DNA of 64,000 bases from Rhizobium aethiopicum (GCF_014197535.1 NZ_JACIFV010000005.1:248001-312000), one strand, 5' to 3'; shown: positions 34,223-43,834, counted from the stretch's first letter. Program-made: numbers and translations. Notes: generated by a model from the sequence alone, not told the origin.

Positions 34223-35913
34223 GCTTCTTTGTTGCAGACATCAAGCCGATCCTTCGTCTGTTCTTCGCCGAACGTCGACGCGCGCTGTTCGTCGGCGCCG
34301 TGCTTTCGGCGGCAACGGTGACGGCAGGGATCGCGCTGCTCGGACTCTCCGGCTGGTTCATCACCGCCACTGCCCTTGCCGGGCTATCGGCCGCGGCCGC
34401 CATGACCTTCGACGTTTTCGCACCGGCCGCCGGCATCCGCCTGCTCGCCGTCGTTAGGACCGCGGCACGCTACGGCGAGAGGCTTGCGACCCATGATGCG
34501 ACACTCGGCGTGCTTGCCGCGCTGCGCGAGAGGCTGTTTCGCGGCTTTGCCGAACCGGGTGCTGCCCGCGCTCTCTTGCACCGCCCCGCGCGGTTGCTGT
34601 TCCGGCTGACCGCCGATATCGATGCGCTCGATTCCCTCTATCTCCGAATTTTCGTGCCGGCTGCTGTCGCGATCGGCGCAACGCTGGCTGCGAGCGTGGT
34701 GCTGGGCCTGATGCATCCCCTGTTCGGCCTGTGTTTCGGCCTCTTTCTAGCCGGCGCCGGCCTTGGGCTGCCATTGATCGCGGGCCGCGTTGCCCGCAAA
34801 CCCGCCCGCAGGCGCGCCCATGGCATCGAGGTGCTGCGGTCGCGGACGATCGATCTCGTCGCCGGCCAGACCGACCTGCTGATGGCCGGCCGGCTCGAGG
34901 CGCAGACGAGCGCCATCGCGGATGCCGACAGTTACGCGGCTCAAGCCGATGATCGATTGAACCGTGTCGAAACCGGTCTGACATTCGGTTTTGGCCTCGT
35001 CTCGACGCTCCTGCTGACGGCATCGCTGCTCACGGTGGCCGCGCTTGCGGAAACGAAGGCGATTAGCGCGCCTGTCGCAGCCCTCGGCCTGCTCGTCGCC
35101 TTCGCGGCGGTCGAACCCTTCGCGGCGCTCCGCCGCGGCGCTTTGGAACTCGGGCGGACGCTGCTGGCGGCAAAGCGGATCGCACCGCGGCTTGCCGTCG
35201 CTGATGATGAGACCCAACCGCCAGCGACGCCGCTGCCGGGATACGCCTTTTGTCTGGCCGGCGTGTCCGCCTTCCATGAGAATTCCGCCGTGCCGGCGCT
35301 GGTGGACATCGACCTGGTGCTCAAGCAGGGCGACCGCCTTGCCGTCATCGGCAGCAGCGGCGCCGGCAAGTCGAGCCTGCTCGCTCTGCTTTCCCGCGAG
35401 TTGCCGGCAAGCAAAGGAGGCGTCTCCGCGATGAGGGCGACCTTGCTGACGCAGCGGACTGAACTCTTCGGGGATAGCCTCCGCGGCAACCTTCTTCTTG
35501 CGAACCCGGATGCGAGCGAGGCCCGCCTTGGCGAAGCGCTCGCCGCCGCCGGCCTGCTTGCCGATATCGAGGCGATGCCACAGGGGATCGACACAAGGCT
35601 CGGCGAGGGTGGGCTTGGACTTTCGGGCGGCCAGTCGCGCCGGCTGGCGCTTGCCCGGCTCTTCCTGCGCGACACGCCGCTCTGGCTGCTCGACGAGCCG
35701 ACCGAAGGCCTCGACGGCGCCACCGCCCGCGATGTGCTCTCACGGCTGTCGTTAATGGCGGCAGGCCGCTCGCTGGTGATCGCAACGCATATCCGCCGCG
35801 AGGCTGCGGTTGCCGACCGCATCGCCGTCATCGAAGGCGGCCGTATTTCAGAAGTTTCGCGCCGTGGGGAGGCGGCGTTCGAAAAGGCGCTCGACCGGCT
35901 TCGATCGGACTGA
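34219..35913 (+). CDS. cydC: Thiol reductant ABC exporter subunit CydC
   Basis: 564-residue partner of CydD with an N-terminal six-helix domain (FVGAVLSAATVTAGIALLGL...) and a C-terminal ATPase with Walker A (GSSGAGKSS), signature (LSGGQSRRLALARL) and Walker B (LWLLDEPTEGLD). Start in the ATGA overlap with cydD. Followed by a 77-base gap before cydA. Confidence 0.94.
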   Translation: MSFFVADIKPILRLFFAERRRALFVGAVLSAATVTAGIALLGLSGWFITATALAGLSAAAAMTFDVFAPAAGIRLLAVVRTAARYGERLATHDATLGVLAALRERLFRGFAEPGAARALLHRPARLLFRLTADIDALDSLYLRIFVPAAVAIGATLAASVVLGLMHPLFGLCFGLFLAGAGLGLPLIAGRVARKPARRRAHGIEVLRSRTIDLVAGQTDLLMAGRLEAQTSAIADADSYAAQADDRLNRVETGLTFGFGLVSTLLLTASLLTVAALAETKAISAPVAALGLLVAFAAVEPFAALRRGALELGRTLLAAKRIAPRLAVADDETQPPATPLPGYAFCLAGVSAFHENSAVPALVDIDLVLKQGDRLAVIGSSGAGKSSLLALLSRELPASKGGVSAMRATLLTQRTELFGDSLRGNLLLANPDASEARLGEALAAAGLLADIEAMPQGIDTRLGEGGLGLSGGQSRRLALARLFLRDTPLWLLDEPTEGLDGATARDVLSRLSLMAAGRSLVIATHIRREAAVADRIAVIEGGRISEVSRRGEAAFEKALDRLRSD

Positions 35914-35990
35914 GCAAGACCCGCATGCCCTCACGCGCCGGCCGGCGCTGAGGAACGCTCCGTACCCCGTGGGACCGTGGGAGAAAGACA

Positions 35991-37571
35991 ATGGAACTAG
36001 ATATCGTAGCACTTTCGCGCTTCCAATTTGCGCTGACGGCGCTTTACCACTTCCTGTTCGTGCCGCTGACGCTTGGCCTATCCGTGCTGCTCGCGATCAT
36101 GGAAACCGTCTATGTCATGACCGGTCGTCAGATCTGGCGGCAGATGACAAAATTTTGGGGCACGCTGTTCGGCATCAATTTCGTGCTCGGCGTGGCCACC
36201 GGCATCGTCATGGAATTCCAGTTCGGCATGAACTGGAGCTATTACAGCTATTATGTCGGCGACATCTTCGGCGCGCCGCTGGCGATCGAGGGCTTGATGG
36301 CCTTCTTCCTCGAGGCGACCTTCGTCGGGCTGTTCTTCTTCGGCTGGGACAAGCTGTCGAAGGTCGGCCATCTCGTCGCCACCTGGGCTGTGGCGCTCGG
36401 CTCGAATTTTTCCGCGCTCTGGATCCTCATCGCCAATGGCTGGATGCAGAACCCGGTGGGATCGGCGCTCAATCCGCAGACGATGCGCATGGAGATCACG
36501 AGTTTCTTCGACGTCGTCTTCAACCCGGTCGCCCAGGCGAAATTCGTCCATACGGTGTCGGCAGGTTATGTCTGTGCCTCAATCTTCGTGCTCGGCGTTT
36601 CGGCCTGGTATGTGCTGAAGGGCCGGCATATCGAGCTTGCCAAGCGCTCGATGACGGTCGCCGCCTCCTTCGGCCTTGCCTCGGCGCTGTCCGTCGTCGT
36701 GCTCGGTGACGAGAGCGGTTATCTCGCGACCGAAAACCAGAAGATGAAGCTTGCCGCGATCGAGGGCATGTGGGAGACGGAGCCGGCTCCGGCGGCTTTC
36801 ACCGCGTTTGGTTTCCCGGATCAGGAAGCGCGCGAAACACATTTCGCCGTGCATATCCCCTGGATCATGGGCCTGATCGGCACACGATCGCTGACGACGG
36901 AAATCCCCGGCATCGACAAGCTCGAACAGCAAGCCGAAACCCGCATCCGCGACGGCATCAGAGCTTACGACGCGCTGATGCAGATTCGTGCAGCGCCGAC
37001 GCAGGATCAGGTTGCGCAGGAAGTGCGCACCTCCTTCGAGGATCTCGGTCATGATCTCGGCTACGCGCTTCTGCTGAAGCGTTATGTCGACGATCCCCGC
37101 CAGGCGACCGACGCGCAGATCGTTCAGGCGGCGCGTGATACGATCCCGCATGTGCCCACGCTCTTCTGGTCCTTCCGCATCATGGTCGGCCTCGGCATCT
37201 TCTTCATCCTGCTGACATCAATCTTCTTCTGGCTGTCGGCGCGGCGCCATCTCGACAAATATCCGCTGCTGCTGCGGATTGCCGTGCTGGCGATCCCGCT
37301 TCCGTGGGTCGCCATCGAGCTCGGCTGGGTCGTCGCCGAATTCGGCCGCCAGCCCTGGGTGATCGAAGGCGTGCTGCCGACGGCGGCAGCCGTCTCCAGC
37401 CTCGGCGCCGTCACCGTACTTTTGACGATCATCGGTTTTGCCGCGCTCTACACGGTGCTGATCGTCATCGAGATGAGTCTGATGATCAAGGCGATCCGCC
37501 AGGGACCGGAACCGGACGACGAGCCGGAGGCCGTCCTGATTTCCGAAACCCTCGTCCCGGCCGCGGAGTGA
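35991..37571 (+). CDS. cydA: Cytochrome bd ubiquinol oxidase subunit I
   Basis: 526-residue quinol oxidase subunit of the long Q-loop type (E. coli CydA is 522). His20 (LTALYHFLFVPLTLG) matches the heme b595 ligand, and His in AKFVHTVSAGYV corresponds to the b558 region. The Q-loop begins QKMKLAAIEGMWETEPAP, and the invariant GRQPW occurs in EFGRQPWVIEGVLP. Oxidises quinol and reduces O2 with high affinity, supporting respiration at low oxygen. The ATG follows GGGAGAAAGACA. Confidence 0.97.
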   Translation: MELDIVALSRFQFALTALYHFLFVPLTLGLSVLLAIMETVYVMTGRQIWRQMTKFWGTLFGINFVLGVATGIVMEFQFGMNWSYYSYYVGDIFGAPLAIEGLMAFFLEATFVGLFFFGWDKLSKVGHLVATWAVALGSNFSALWILIANGWMQNPVGSALNPQTMRMEITSFFDVVFNPVAQAKFVHTVSAGYVCASIFVLGVSAWYVLKGRHIELAKRSMTVAASFGLASALSVVVLGDESGYLATENQKMKLAAIEGMWETEPAPAAFTAFGFPDQEARETHFAVHIPWIMGLIGTRSLTTEIPGIDKLEQQAETRIRDGIRAYDALMQIRAAPTQDQVAQEVRTSFEDLGHDLGYALLLKRYVDDPRQATDAQIVQAARDTIPHVPTLFWSFRIMVGLGIFFILLTSIFFWLSARRHLDKYPLLLRIAVLAIPLPWVAIELGWVVAEFGRQPWVIEGVLPTAAAVSSLGAVTVLLTIIGFAALYTVLIVIEMSLMIKAIRQGPEPDDEPEAVLISETLVPAAE

Positions 37572-37577
37572 CCTGTC

Positions 37578-38732
37578 ATGATCCTTCACGAACTCCTCGA
37601 TTATGAAACCCTGCGTCTGATCTGGTGGCTGCTGCTCGGCGTGTTGCTGATCGCCTTTGCGACGACCGGCGGCTTCGACCTCGGCGTCGGCACGCTCCTG
37701 CCCTTCGTCGCCAGGACCGATACGGAACGGCGCGTGGCAATCAACACCATCGGCGCCACCTGGGAAGGCAACCAGGTCTGGCTGATCCTCGGCGGCGGCG
37801 CCATCTTCGCCGCCTGGCCGCCGCTTTATGCAGTCTCCTTCTCGGGCTTTTATCTCGCAATGTTTGCGATCCTCTTCGCGCTCATCCTGCGCCCGGTCGG
37901 TTTCAAATACCGGTCGAAACGGGAAAGTGTCCGCTGGCGCAACGGCTGGGACTGGGCGCTCTTCATCGGCGGCTTCGTGCCGGCGCTGATTTTCGGCGTT
38001 GCCGTCGGCAATGTGCTGCAGGGCGTGCCCTTCCGCTTTGCCGACGATATGCGGATCTTCTACGAAGGCTCGTTCTTTGCCCTGCTGAACCCCTATGCGC
38101 TGCTCTGCGGCCTGCTCTCTGTCGCCATGCTGACGATGCACGGCGCGGCCTGGCTGGTGTTGAAGGCGAGCGGGCCGGTTGCGGAACGCGCCAGGAGTTA
38201 TGGCAGCATCGCCGCCCTTGCCGCCATCGTGCTCTTTGCCCTCGGCGGCCTCTTCCTGTGGGTCGGCGTCGGCGGCTACCGCATCACCAGCGATATCAGC
38301 CCGATCGGACCTTCCAATCCGCTGCTGAAGACGGTGGTGGTCGAGAATGGCGCATGGCTTGCCAATTATAGCGCGCATTCCTGGATGATTGTGGCGCCTG
38401 TCCTCGGCTTTGCCGGCGCGGCACTGGCCTTCATCGCCATGCGGACAAGGCGCGAGGTGATGACGCTGCTTTTCAGCAAGCTCGCGATCCTGGGCATCAT
38501 CTCGACGGTTGGCCTGTCGATGTTTCCGTTCATCCTGCCTTCCTCGCTCGATCCGCGCTCGAGCCTGACGGTCTGGGATGCATCCTCCAGCCATATGACG
38601 CTGTTCATCATGCTGGTGGTGTCGGCGATCTTCCTGCCGATTATCTTTGCCTACACGGCCTGGGTCTACAAGGTTCTGTGGGGCAAGGTCGACGAGAAAT
38701 CCGTCACCGACAAGAACAGCCACGCCTACTGA
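37578..38732 (+). CDS. cydB: Cytochrome bd ubiquinol oxidase subunit II
   Basis: 384-residue partner of CydA with eight or nine helices and the family blocks TTGGFDLGVGTLLPF, ATWEGNQVWLILGGGAIFAAWP and SFSGFYLAMFAILFALILRPVGFKYR. It begins six bases after cydA. The conserved C-terminal region WDASSSHMTLFIMLVVSAIFLPIIFAYTAW confirms CydB rather than the cyanide-insensitive CioB length variants. Confidence 0.97.
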   Translation: MILHELLDYETLRLIWWLLLGVLLIAFATTGGFDLGVGTLLPFVARTDTERRVAINTIGATWEGNQVWLILGGGAIFAAWPPLYAVSFSGFYLAMFAILFALILRPVGFKYRSKRESVRWRNGWDWALFIGGFVPALIFGVAVGNVLQGVPFRFADDMRIFYEGSFFALLNPYALLCGLLSVAMLTMHGAAWLVLKASGPVAERARSYGSIAALAAIVLFALGGLFLWVGVGGYRITSDISPIGPSNPLLKTVVVENGAWLANYSAHSWMIVAPVLGFAGAALAFIAMRTRREVMTLLFSKLAILGIISTVGLSMFPFILPSSLDPRSSLTVWDASSSHMTLFIMLVVSAIFLPIIFAYTAWVYKVLWGKVDEKSVTDKNSHAY

Positions 38733-38745
38733 GGGAGCGCAAACG

Positions 38746-38868
38746 ATGTGGTATTTCGCATGGATCCTCGGCCTGCCGCTGGCAGCCGCCTTCGCCGTCC
38801 TCAACGCCATGTGGTACGAGCTGATGGACGATGCAGCCAAAAAGAAGGCGTCGGAGACGCGCAAGTAG
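38746..38868 (+). CDS. cydX: Cytochrome bd small subunit CydX
   Basis: 40-residue single-helix protein, MWYFAWILGLPLAAAFAVLN followed by AMWYELMDDAAKKK. The MWYFAWILG start is the CydX signature. It starts 13 bases after cydB with GGGAG ahead of the ATG. In E. coli CydX stabilises the hemes of the CydAB core; the same role is likely here. Confidence 0.93.
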   Translation: MWYFAWILGLPLAAAFAVLNAMWYELMDDAAKKKASETRK

Positions 38869-38877
38869 ATATGGAAG

Positions 38878-38899
38878 GGGCGCGATCCGAGCCGCGCCC
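38878..38899. terminator. Hairpin between cydX and convergent gene
   Basis: GGGCGCG (38878-38884) and CGCGCCC (38893-38899) form a 7-bp stem with an 8-base loop, followed by TCCCCTCTTTC. It likely ends the cyd transcript. Confidence 0.5.
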
Positions 38900-38911
38900 T
38901 CCCCTCTTTCG

Positions 38912-40915
38912 TCAGCCTTCCAGCCACTTCACCTGGTCGGGTGTCAGCTTGATATCGAGCGCCGAGAGGCTGTCCTCCAATTCGGCGATGGTGCGCGGCC
39001 CGATCAGCGGAATGACCGGGAAAGGCTGGGCGATCACATAGGCCAGCGCGATATGGATCGGATTGCGGCCGAGCTTGTTGGCGAGCTCGATGGCGCGGTC
39101 GCGGCGCCCGAAATTGCGCTCGGAATACCAGACGCGTACGATCTCCTCATCATCCCGCTTGTCGCGGCCGGCACGGTCGGTGAAGAAGCCGCGGCCCTGG
39201 CTGGACCAGGCAAAGTTCGGGATCTGCTTCTCGTTCAGCCACGTCTTCCAGTCGTCGTCGGAGGCGGCGACGCAGCCGGCCCAGATCGGATCGAGCATCT
39301 CGGCAAGCGAGAAGTTGTTGGAGAGTGCCGCCGGCGCTGCCTTGCCGGTCTTTTCGGCATAGGCGATCGCCTCGTCGAAACGTGCGCGCGTCCAGTTCGA
39401 GCCGCCGAAGATGCCACGGATGCGGCCGCGTTTGACTTCGGCATCCATGGCATCGACGAACTCGCCGACAGGTACGTCGGTATTGTCGCGATGCATGAAA
39501 TAGATGTCGACATAGTCGGTCTTCAGCCGGGCGAGCGACTGGTCGAGCTGCTTTGCAATCATGTCGGGATAGCAGAGCGGCGAATGCGCGCCCTTGCCGA
39601 TCAGCACGATCTCCTCGCGCGGCACTTTGCGGCTGGTGTGCCAGTCGCCGAAGATTGCCTCCGTCTTGCCGGCGCCATAGACAAAGGCCGTATCGAAGGC
39701 GTTGCCGCCGGCTTCGTAGAAGGCGTCGAGCGTCAGGGAGGCGGCGGCGAAGTTCGGGAAGAACTCGAAGCCGAGGGTCACGACCGAAGCCGTCTTGGAG
39801 ATGCCCGGAATCTGTCGCTGCGGAATGCTGTTGCCGCGCGTGACCGCGCCCCCTGATATATTGGCCGTGCGCTTGTTGGCTTTCTCGACGCCATATTCGA
39901 GACCAACCGAGGCGCGCCACTGGTCGAGCACGCGCAGATTTGCGATCGAATCCGCCCAGCTCATGCCGGGGGAACTGAACTCGGTTCTGCCGGCCCGGAT
40001 CGCATCGCCCGCGGCATCCGCCTCGAAGGAATAGAGCCAGCGCTCTTCCCGGACTTCGATCGTCTCTCGGCTACCGCCCTTGAAGACCTCGATCTTGCCG
40101 ATGCCGCCCTTCTGGCCGGAGGCGAACCAGAAGTCGGCCACTTCGATCCGGCCCTCGGAGCCGATGATGCGCAGCACATTGTCCTGCTGAGCCATGATCG
40201 AGCAGGAGACTTCGGCGATGATCTCGTTCGGGAACTTGAGCACGGCCGACGCCCATTCGTCGACGCCACTCTCTCCGAGATGGGCGACGCCCGACACCTT
40301 CTCCGGCTCGAGGAAGGCTTTGCCTTCCGCGGCGCCGGCGATCAATCGCGCCATGGAAACAGGATAGCCGCCAACGTCGAGAATGCCGCCGCCGGCGGTA
40401 TCATTGGCGAAAAGCCGATGCTCCGGCTTATAGCTGCCCATGTTGAAGCCGAAGCTCGAGCGGATGATGCGGATCGTGCCGATGACGCCGCTCTTGATGA
40501 GCTGAACCAGCTTTTCTGTCTGCGGATGCACCCGGTACATGAAAGCTTCGCCAGCAAAGACGCCGGCTTTCTTGGCTTCGTAGTAAACGGCTTCGGCATC
40601 ATAGGCCGAAAGCGCGATCGGCTTTTCCACCAGGATGTGCTTGCCGGCGCGCGCCGCCTTGATCGCCCATTCGGCATGGCCGGTATGGGGCACGGAAATA
40701 TAAACCGCATCGACCTCGGGGTCGGAAAGCAGCGCCTCGTAGCCATCGACGATGCGGGCGCCGGGGAAGTTTTCGGCAAGTCCCGGCTTGGAAGGATTGC
40801 GGGTAGCGATCGCGACCAGTTTGCCGGTGCGCGAGTGGGCAACGCCATCGGCAAAGGTGCGAGCGATGGTGCCGGGGCCGATGATGCCCCAGCGGATCGG
40901 TTGATCGGAAGTCAT
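38912..40915 (-). CDS. Fused Gfo/Idh/MocA oxidoreductase - aldo/keto reductase
   Basis: 667-residue two-domain protein. Residues 1-330 form a Gfo/Idh/MocA dehydrogenase (Rossmann WGIIGPGTIARTFADG, VEKPIAL with the conserved Lys, DVGGYPVSMARL). Residues from about 350 form an aldo/keto reductase with the full tetrad: Asp and Tyr in AFDTAFVYGAG, Lys in LIGKGAH and His in IYFMHRDN. The ribosomal frame runs through both with no stop, so this is a true gene fusion. Both domains use NAD(P)(H), suggesting a coupled oxidation/reduction, such as epimerisation of a sugar. Last gene of the CUT1 operon at 40953-45104. Confidence 0.9.
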   Translation of the reverse strand: MTSDQPIRWGIIGPGTIARTFADGVAHSRTGKLVAIATRNPSKPGLAENFPGARIVDGYEALLSDPEVDAVYISVPHTGHAEWAIKAARAGKHILVEKPIALSAYDAEAVYYEAKKAGVFAGEAFMYRVHPQTEKLVQLIKSGVIGTIRIIRSSFGFNMGSYKPEHRLFANDTAGGGILDVGGYPVSMARLIAGAAEGKAFLEPEKVSGVAHLGESGVDEWASAVLKFPNEIIAEVSCSIMAQQDNVLRIIGSEGRIEVADFWFASGQKGGIGKIEVFKGGSRETIEVREERWLYSFEADAAGDAIRAGRTEFSSPGMSWADSIANLRVLDQWRASVGLEYGVEKANKRTANISGGAVTRGNSIPQRQIPGISKTASVVTLGFEFFPNFAAASLTLDAFYEAGGNAFDTAFVYGAGKTEAIFGDWHTSRKVPREEIVLIGKGAHSPLCYPDMIAKQLDQSLARLKTDYVDIYFMHRDNTDVPVGEFVDAMDAEVKRGRIRGIFGGSNWTRARFDEAIAYAEKTGKAAPAALSNNFSLAEMLDPIWAGCVAASDDDWKTWLNEKQIPNFAWSSQGRGFFTDRAGRDKRDDEEIVRVWYSERNFGRRDRAIELANKLGRNPIHIALAYVIAQPFPVIPLIGPRTIAELEDSLSALDIKLTPDQVKWLEG

Positions 40916-40952
40916 GGAAACCTCTTTCGTCTTTCTGCCTTGGGATTGCGGT

Positions 40953-42035
40953 TTAGCGGAGCCGTTTGCCGGCGCCGTCGAAAAGGAATGTGCGGCTGGC
41001 GGGAAGGCCGACCGTCAGCGTCTCGCGATTGCCTGATGTGCGCGATTCCGGCCGCTCGATGATCAGCTGTTCGTCGCCGACGGCGGCATAGATGTAGCTG
41101 GTATTGCCGAGGTGTTCGGCGACGTCGATGGCAACGGTGAGATCGGTATCGCCGGCACCTCCGTCGACGAAATGTTCGGGCCGGATGCCGAGGGTCACTT
41201 TTGCGCCGATGTCGATTGTATCGGCGACGGACAGCGGCAGGCGCGTCTCCGGATTGCTCTCCAGCGCGATCACCGCCCTGCCGGGCTGGGCCTCGACGAC
41301 CACGGCTTTCAAGAAATTCATCTTCGGCGAGCCGACGAAGCCGGCGACGAACTGGTTGGCCGGGTCGTCATAGAGGTCGAGCGGTGCGCCGATCTGCTCG
41401 ATGTTGCCGGCGCGCAGCACAACGATGCGGTCGGCGAGCGTCATCGCTTCCGTCTGATCGTGGGTCACGTAGATCATCGTCGTGCCGAGCTGTTTGTGCA
41501 GCCTTGAGATCTCGACGCGCATCTGCACGCGCAGCTCTGCGTCGAGGTTCGATAGCGGTTCGTCGAACAGGAAGACCTCGGGCTCGCGGACAATGGCGCG
41601 GCCGATGGCGACGCGCTGGCGCTGGCCGCCGGAAAGCTGCTTGGGCCGCCGTTTCATCAGTTCGGTGATCTGCAGGATATCGGCGACATGGCTCACACGC
41701 CGCTCGGTATCGGCCTTCGGGTTGCCGTTCATGCGCAAGCCGAAGCTCAAATTCTCCTCGACCGTCAGATGCGGATAGAGCGCATAGGACTGGAAGACCA
41801 TGGCGATGCCGCGATCGGCCGGCTCGACGTCGTTGACGACCTTGCCTCCGATCCGAAGCTCGCCCGATGTAATATCCTCCAGGCCGGCGATCATCCTCAG
41901 CAGCGTGGACTTGCCGCAGCCGGAAGGACCGACGAAGACGACGAATTCGCCGTCCTTCACCTCCAGATTGGCGCCATGGATGATCTCGAAGCCGCCGAAG
42001 CGTTTGACGATGTTGGTCAATGAAAGCTCTGCCAT
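40953..42035 (-). CDS. ABC transporter ATP-binding protein, UgpC/MalK type
   Basis: 360-residue CUT1 ATPase with Walker A (GPSGCGKST), signature (LSGGQRQRVAIGRAI), Walker B (FLFDEPLSNLD) and H-loop (YVTHDQTEAMTL), plus a C-terminal TOBE domain. It serves the permeases just upstream on the same strand and is followed after 37 bases by the fused oxidoreductase gene. Confidence 0.93.
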   Translation of the reverse strand: MAELSLTNIVKRFGGFEIIHGANLEVKDGEFVVFVGPSGCGKSTLLRMIAGLEDITSGELRIGGKVVNDVEPADRGIAMVFQSYALYPHLTVEENLSFGLRMNGNPKADTERRVSHVADILQITELMKRRPKQLSGGQRQRVAIGRAIVREPEVFLFDEPLSNLDAELRVQMRVEISRLHKQLGTTMIYVTHDQTEAMTLADRIVVLRAGNIEQIGAPLDLYDDPANQFVAGFVGSPKMNFLKAVVVEAQPGRAVIALESNPETRLPLSVADTIDIGAKVTLGIRPEHFVDGGAGDTDLTVAIDVAEHLGNTSYIYAAVGDEQLIIERPESRTSGNRETLTVGLPASRTFLFDGAGKRLR

Positions 42036-42048
42036 TCGGCTTCCCCGA

Positions 42049-42885
42049 TTACTTGATTGCGCCGGCCGCGATGCCGGCGATGAAATGGCGCTGGAGCGCC
42101 ACGAAGACGACGAGAATCGGCGCCGTCAGCAGCACCGCGCCGGACATGATGCCACCCCAGGATACCTTGGTGAGGCCGATCAGCGTTCCCAATGCCACCG
42201 GCGCCGTCATCATCCCCGGTCTGGAATTGATCAGCAGCGGCCAGAGATAATTGTTCCACGAATGCAGGAAGAGAATGATCGCCAATGCCGCCATGGTCGG
42301 GCGCGCCAGCGGCAGGGCGATGCGCAGGAAGATCTGCCATTCCTTGACGCCTTCGACGCGGGCTGCGTCGAAGAGCTCGCCCGGCATCATCGAGAAGGAC
42401 TGCCGCATGAATAAGACGCCGAGGGAATTGAAGAGCGGCGGCACGATCAGAGCCACCCAGGTGTTTGCCAGCTTGAACTCGCGCGCCACCATGATGAATT
42501 GCGGGATGACCACCACGGAGAACGGCAGCGTGATCGTGCCGAGGATGATGGCGATGACGACGGAGCGGCCGATGAAACGGTAACGTGCCAGCGCCCAGCC
42601 GGCCATCGACGTCAGCATCACCGAGAGCACGGTATAGATAAGCGCCACGCCGATGGAGATCACCATTGCGCCGACGAAATCGGTATCGGCCTGCAGATTT
42701 TTGAAATTCTCGACGAAGTTGGTCGATGGCCACAGCACGATCTCGGGGTTGAAGATGCCGTTGTCGGGCATTGTCGAGAAGACGAACATCATCCACAGCG
42801 GAAACAGCCAGATCAGCGCCAGCGGCGCCAGCGCAGCGTGCAGTGCGATCTGACGGATGAGAAGGGATTGCGACTTGGATCTCAT
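42049..42885 (-). CDS. CUT1 ABC transporter permease, MalG-like
   Basis: 278-residue permease with six helices. The EAA loop reads ELFDAARVEGVKEWQIFLRIALPLARP. Start in an ATGA overlap with the upstream permease. Carbohydrate-type importer subunit. Confidence 0.92.
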   Translation of the reverse strand: MRSKSQSLLIRQIALHAALAPLALIWLFPLWMMFVFSTMPDNGIFNPEIVLWPSTNFVENFKNLQADTDFVGAMVISIGVALIYTVLSVMLTSMAGWALARYRFIGRSVVIAIILGTITLPFSVVVIPQFIMVAREFKLANTWVALIVPPLFNSLGVLFMRQSFSMMPGELFDAARVEGVKEWQIFLRIALPLARPTMAALAIILFLHSWNNYLWPLLINSRPGMMTAPVALGTLIGLTKVSWGGIMSGAVLLTAPILVVFVALQRHFIAGIAAGAIK

Positions 42886-43742
42886 TTCGGGTCCCTCCCG
42901 ATCCAGAGATTGAAAAAGGAGATCACCACGGCGAGAGCGGCCATCGTATAGGCGATCGCCGAGGCATAGCCGAAATTCAGCGAGGTGAAACCCTGGCGGT
43001 AGAGGAAGAGGCCGAGTGTCTCCGTGCCGCCGCCCGGACCACCGCGATTGGTGATGAGGAAGGGCTCGGTAAAGAGCTGCATGGTGCCGATCACCGAGAG
43101 CACCACACAGAAGAGGATGATCGGCTTTAAGAGCGGCAGGGTGATGTGGAAGAATTGCTGTGTCTTGTTCACCCGGTCGAGCGTCGCGGCCTCGTAGACA
43201 TCGTCGGGGATGGCCTGCAGGCCGGCCAGGATGATGATGGCGTTATAGCCGGCCCAGCGCCATGTGACCGCGAGGATGATCACTGCCATTGCGGCATTGG
43301 CGTTGTCGAACCAGGAGATCGGGCTGAAGCCGACCGCTGAAATCATCTTGTTGATGATGCCGAAATCCAGGCTGAACATCAGCCGGAACACGGCCGCGTA
43401 GGCGACCTCACCGACGACGACGGGGGCAAAGAAGGCGAAACGGAAAAGCGGGCGCGCTTTCAGGAGCGGCGAATTGAGCAGCACGGCCATGACGGTGGCC
43501 AGCGCGATCATTACAGGCACCTGGATCACCAGGATGATCAGCGTGTTGTACAGAGCATTATAGAAGGCAGGGTCGTAGAAGAGCCGGCCCCAATTGGCCT
43601 GGAAACTGTATTTCCACGGATTGATGCGCGTGTTCTGAAAGGAAATCAGGAACGAGTCGATGATCGGCCAGACCCAGAAGGTGGCGAAAACAAGCAGATA
43701 GGGGGCGAGGAACGCATAGGCGCTCCGGGTTCTGAACGGCAT
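42882..43742 (-). CDS. CUT1 ABC transporter permease, MalF-like
   Basis: 286-residue permease with six helices. The EAA loop is DVYEAATLDRVNKTQQFFHITLPLLKP, and the NTLIILVIQVPVMIALATVMAVLLN helix precedes it. Separated from the binding-protein gene by 87 bases holding a long stem-loop. Confidence 0.92.
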   Translation of the reverse strand: MPFRTRSAYAFLAPYLLVFATFWVWPIIDSFLISFQNTRINPWKYSFQANWGRLFYDPAFYNALYNTLIILVIQVPVMIALATVMAVLLNSPLLKARPLFRFAFFAPVVVGEVAYAAVFRLMFSLDFGIINKMISAVGFSPISWFDNANAAMAVIILAVTWRWAGYNAIIILAGLQAIPDDVYEAATLDRVNKTQQFFHITLPLLKPIILFCVVLSVIGTMQLFTEPFLITNRGGPGGGTETLGLFLYRQGFTSLNFGYASAIAYTMAALAVVISFFNLWIGRDPK

Positions 43743-43763
43743 CGAGCCTCCTCCTCACGAACG

Positions 43764-43834
43764 AATGAATGACCGGCCGCGTTGCAAGCCGGGAGAAAGC
43801 CGGGCGCGGGAAGCGCCCGGCTTCGTCATTCATT
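43764..43834 (-). other. Large nested stem-loop between binding protein and permease genes
   Basis: Outer arms AATGAATGAC (43764-43773) and GTCATTCATT (43825-43834) and a perfect inner 11-bp stem AAGCCGGGCGC (43797-43807) / GCGCCCGGCTT (43813-43823) with loop GGGAA. The outer right arm overlaps the binding-protein stop codon. Probably an mRNA-stability or partial terminator structure. Confidence 0.7.
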
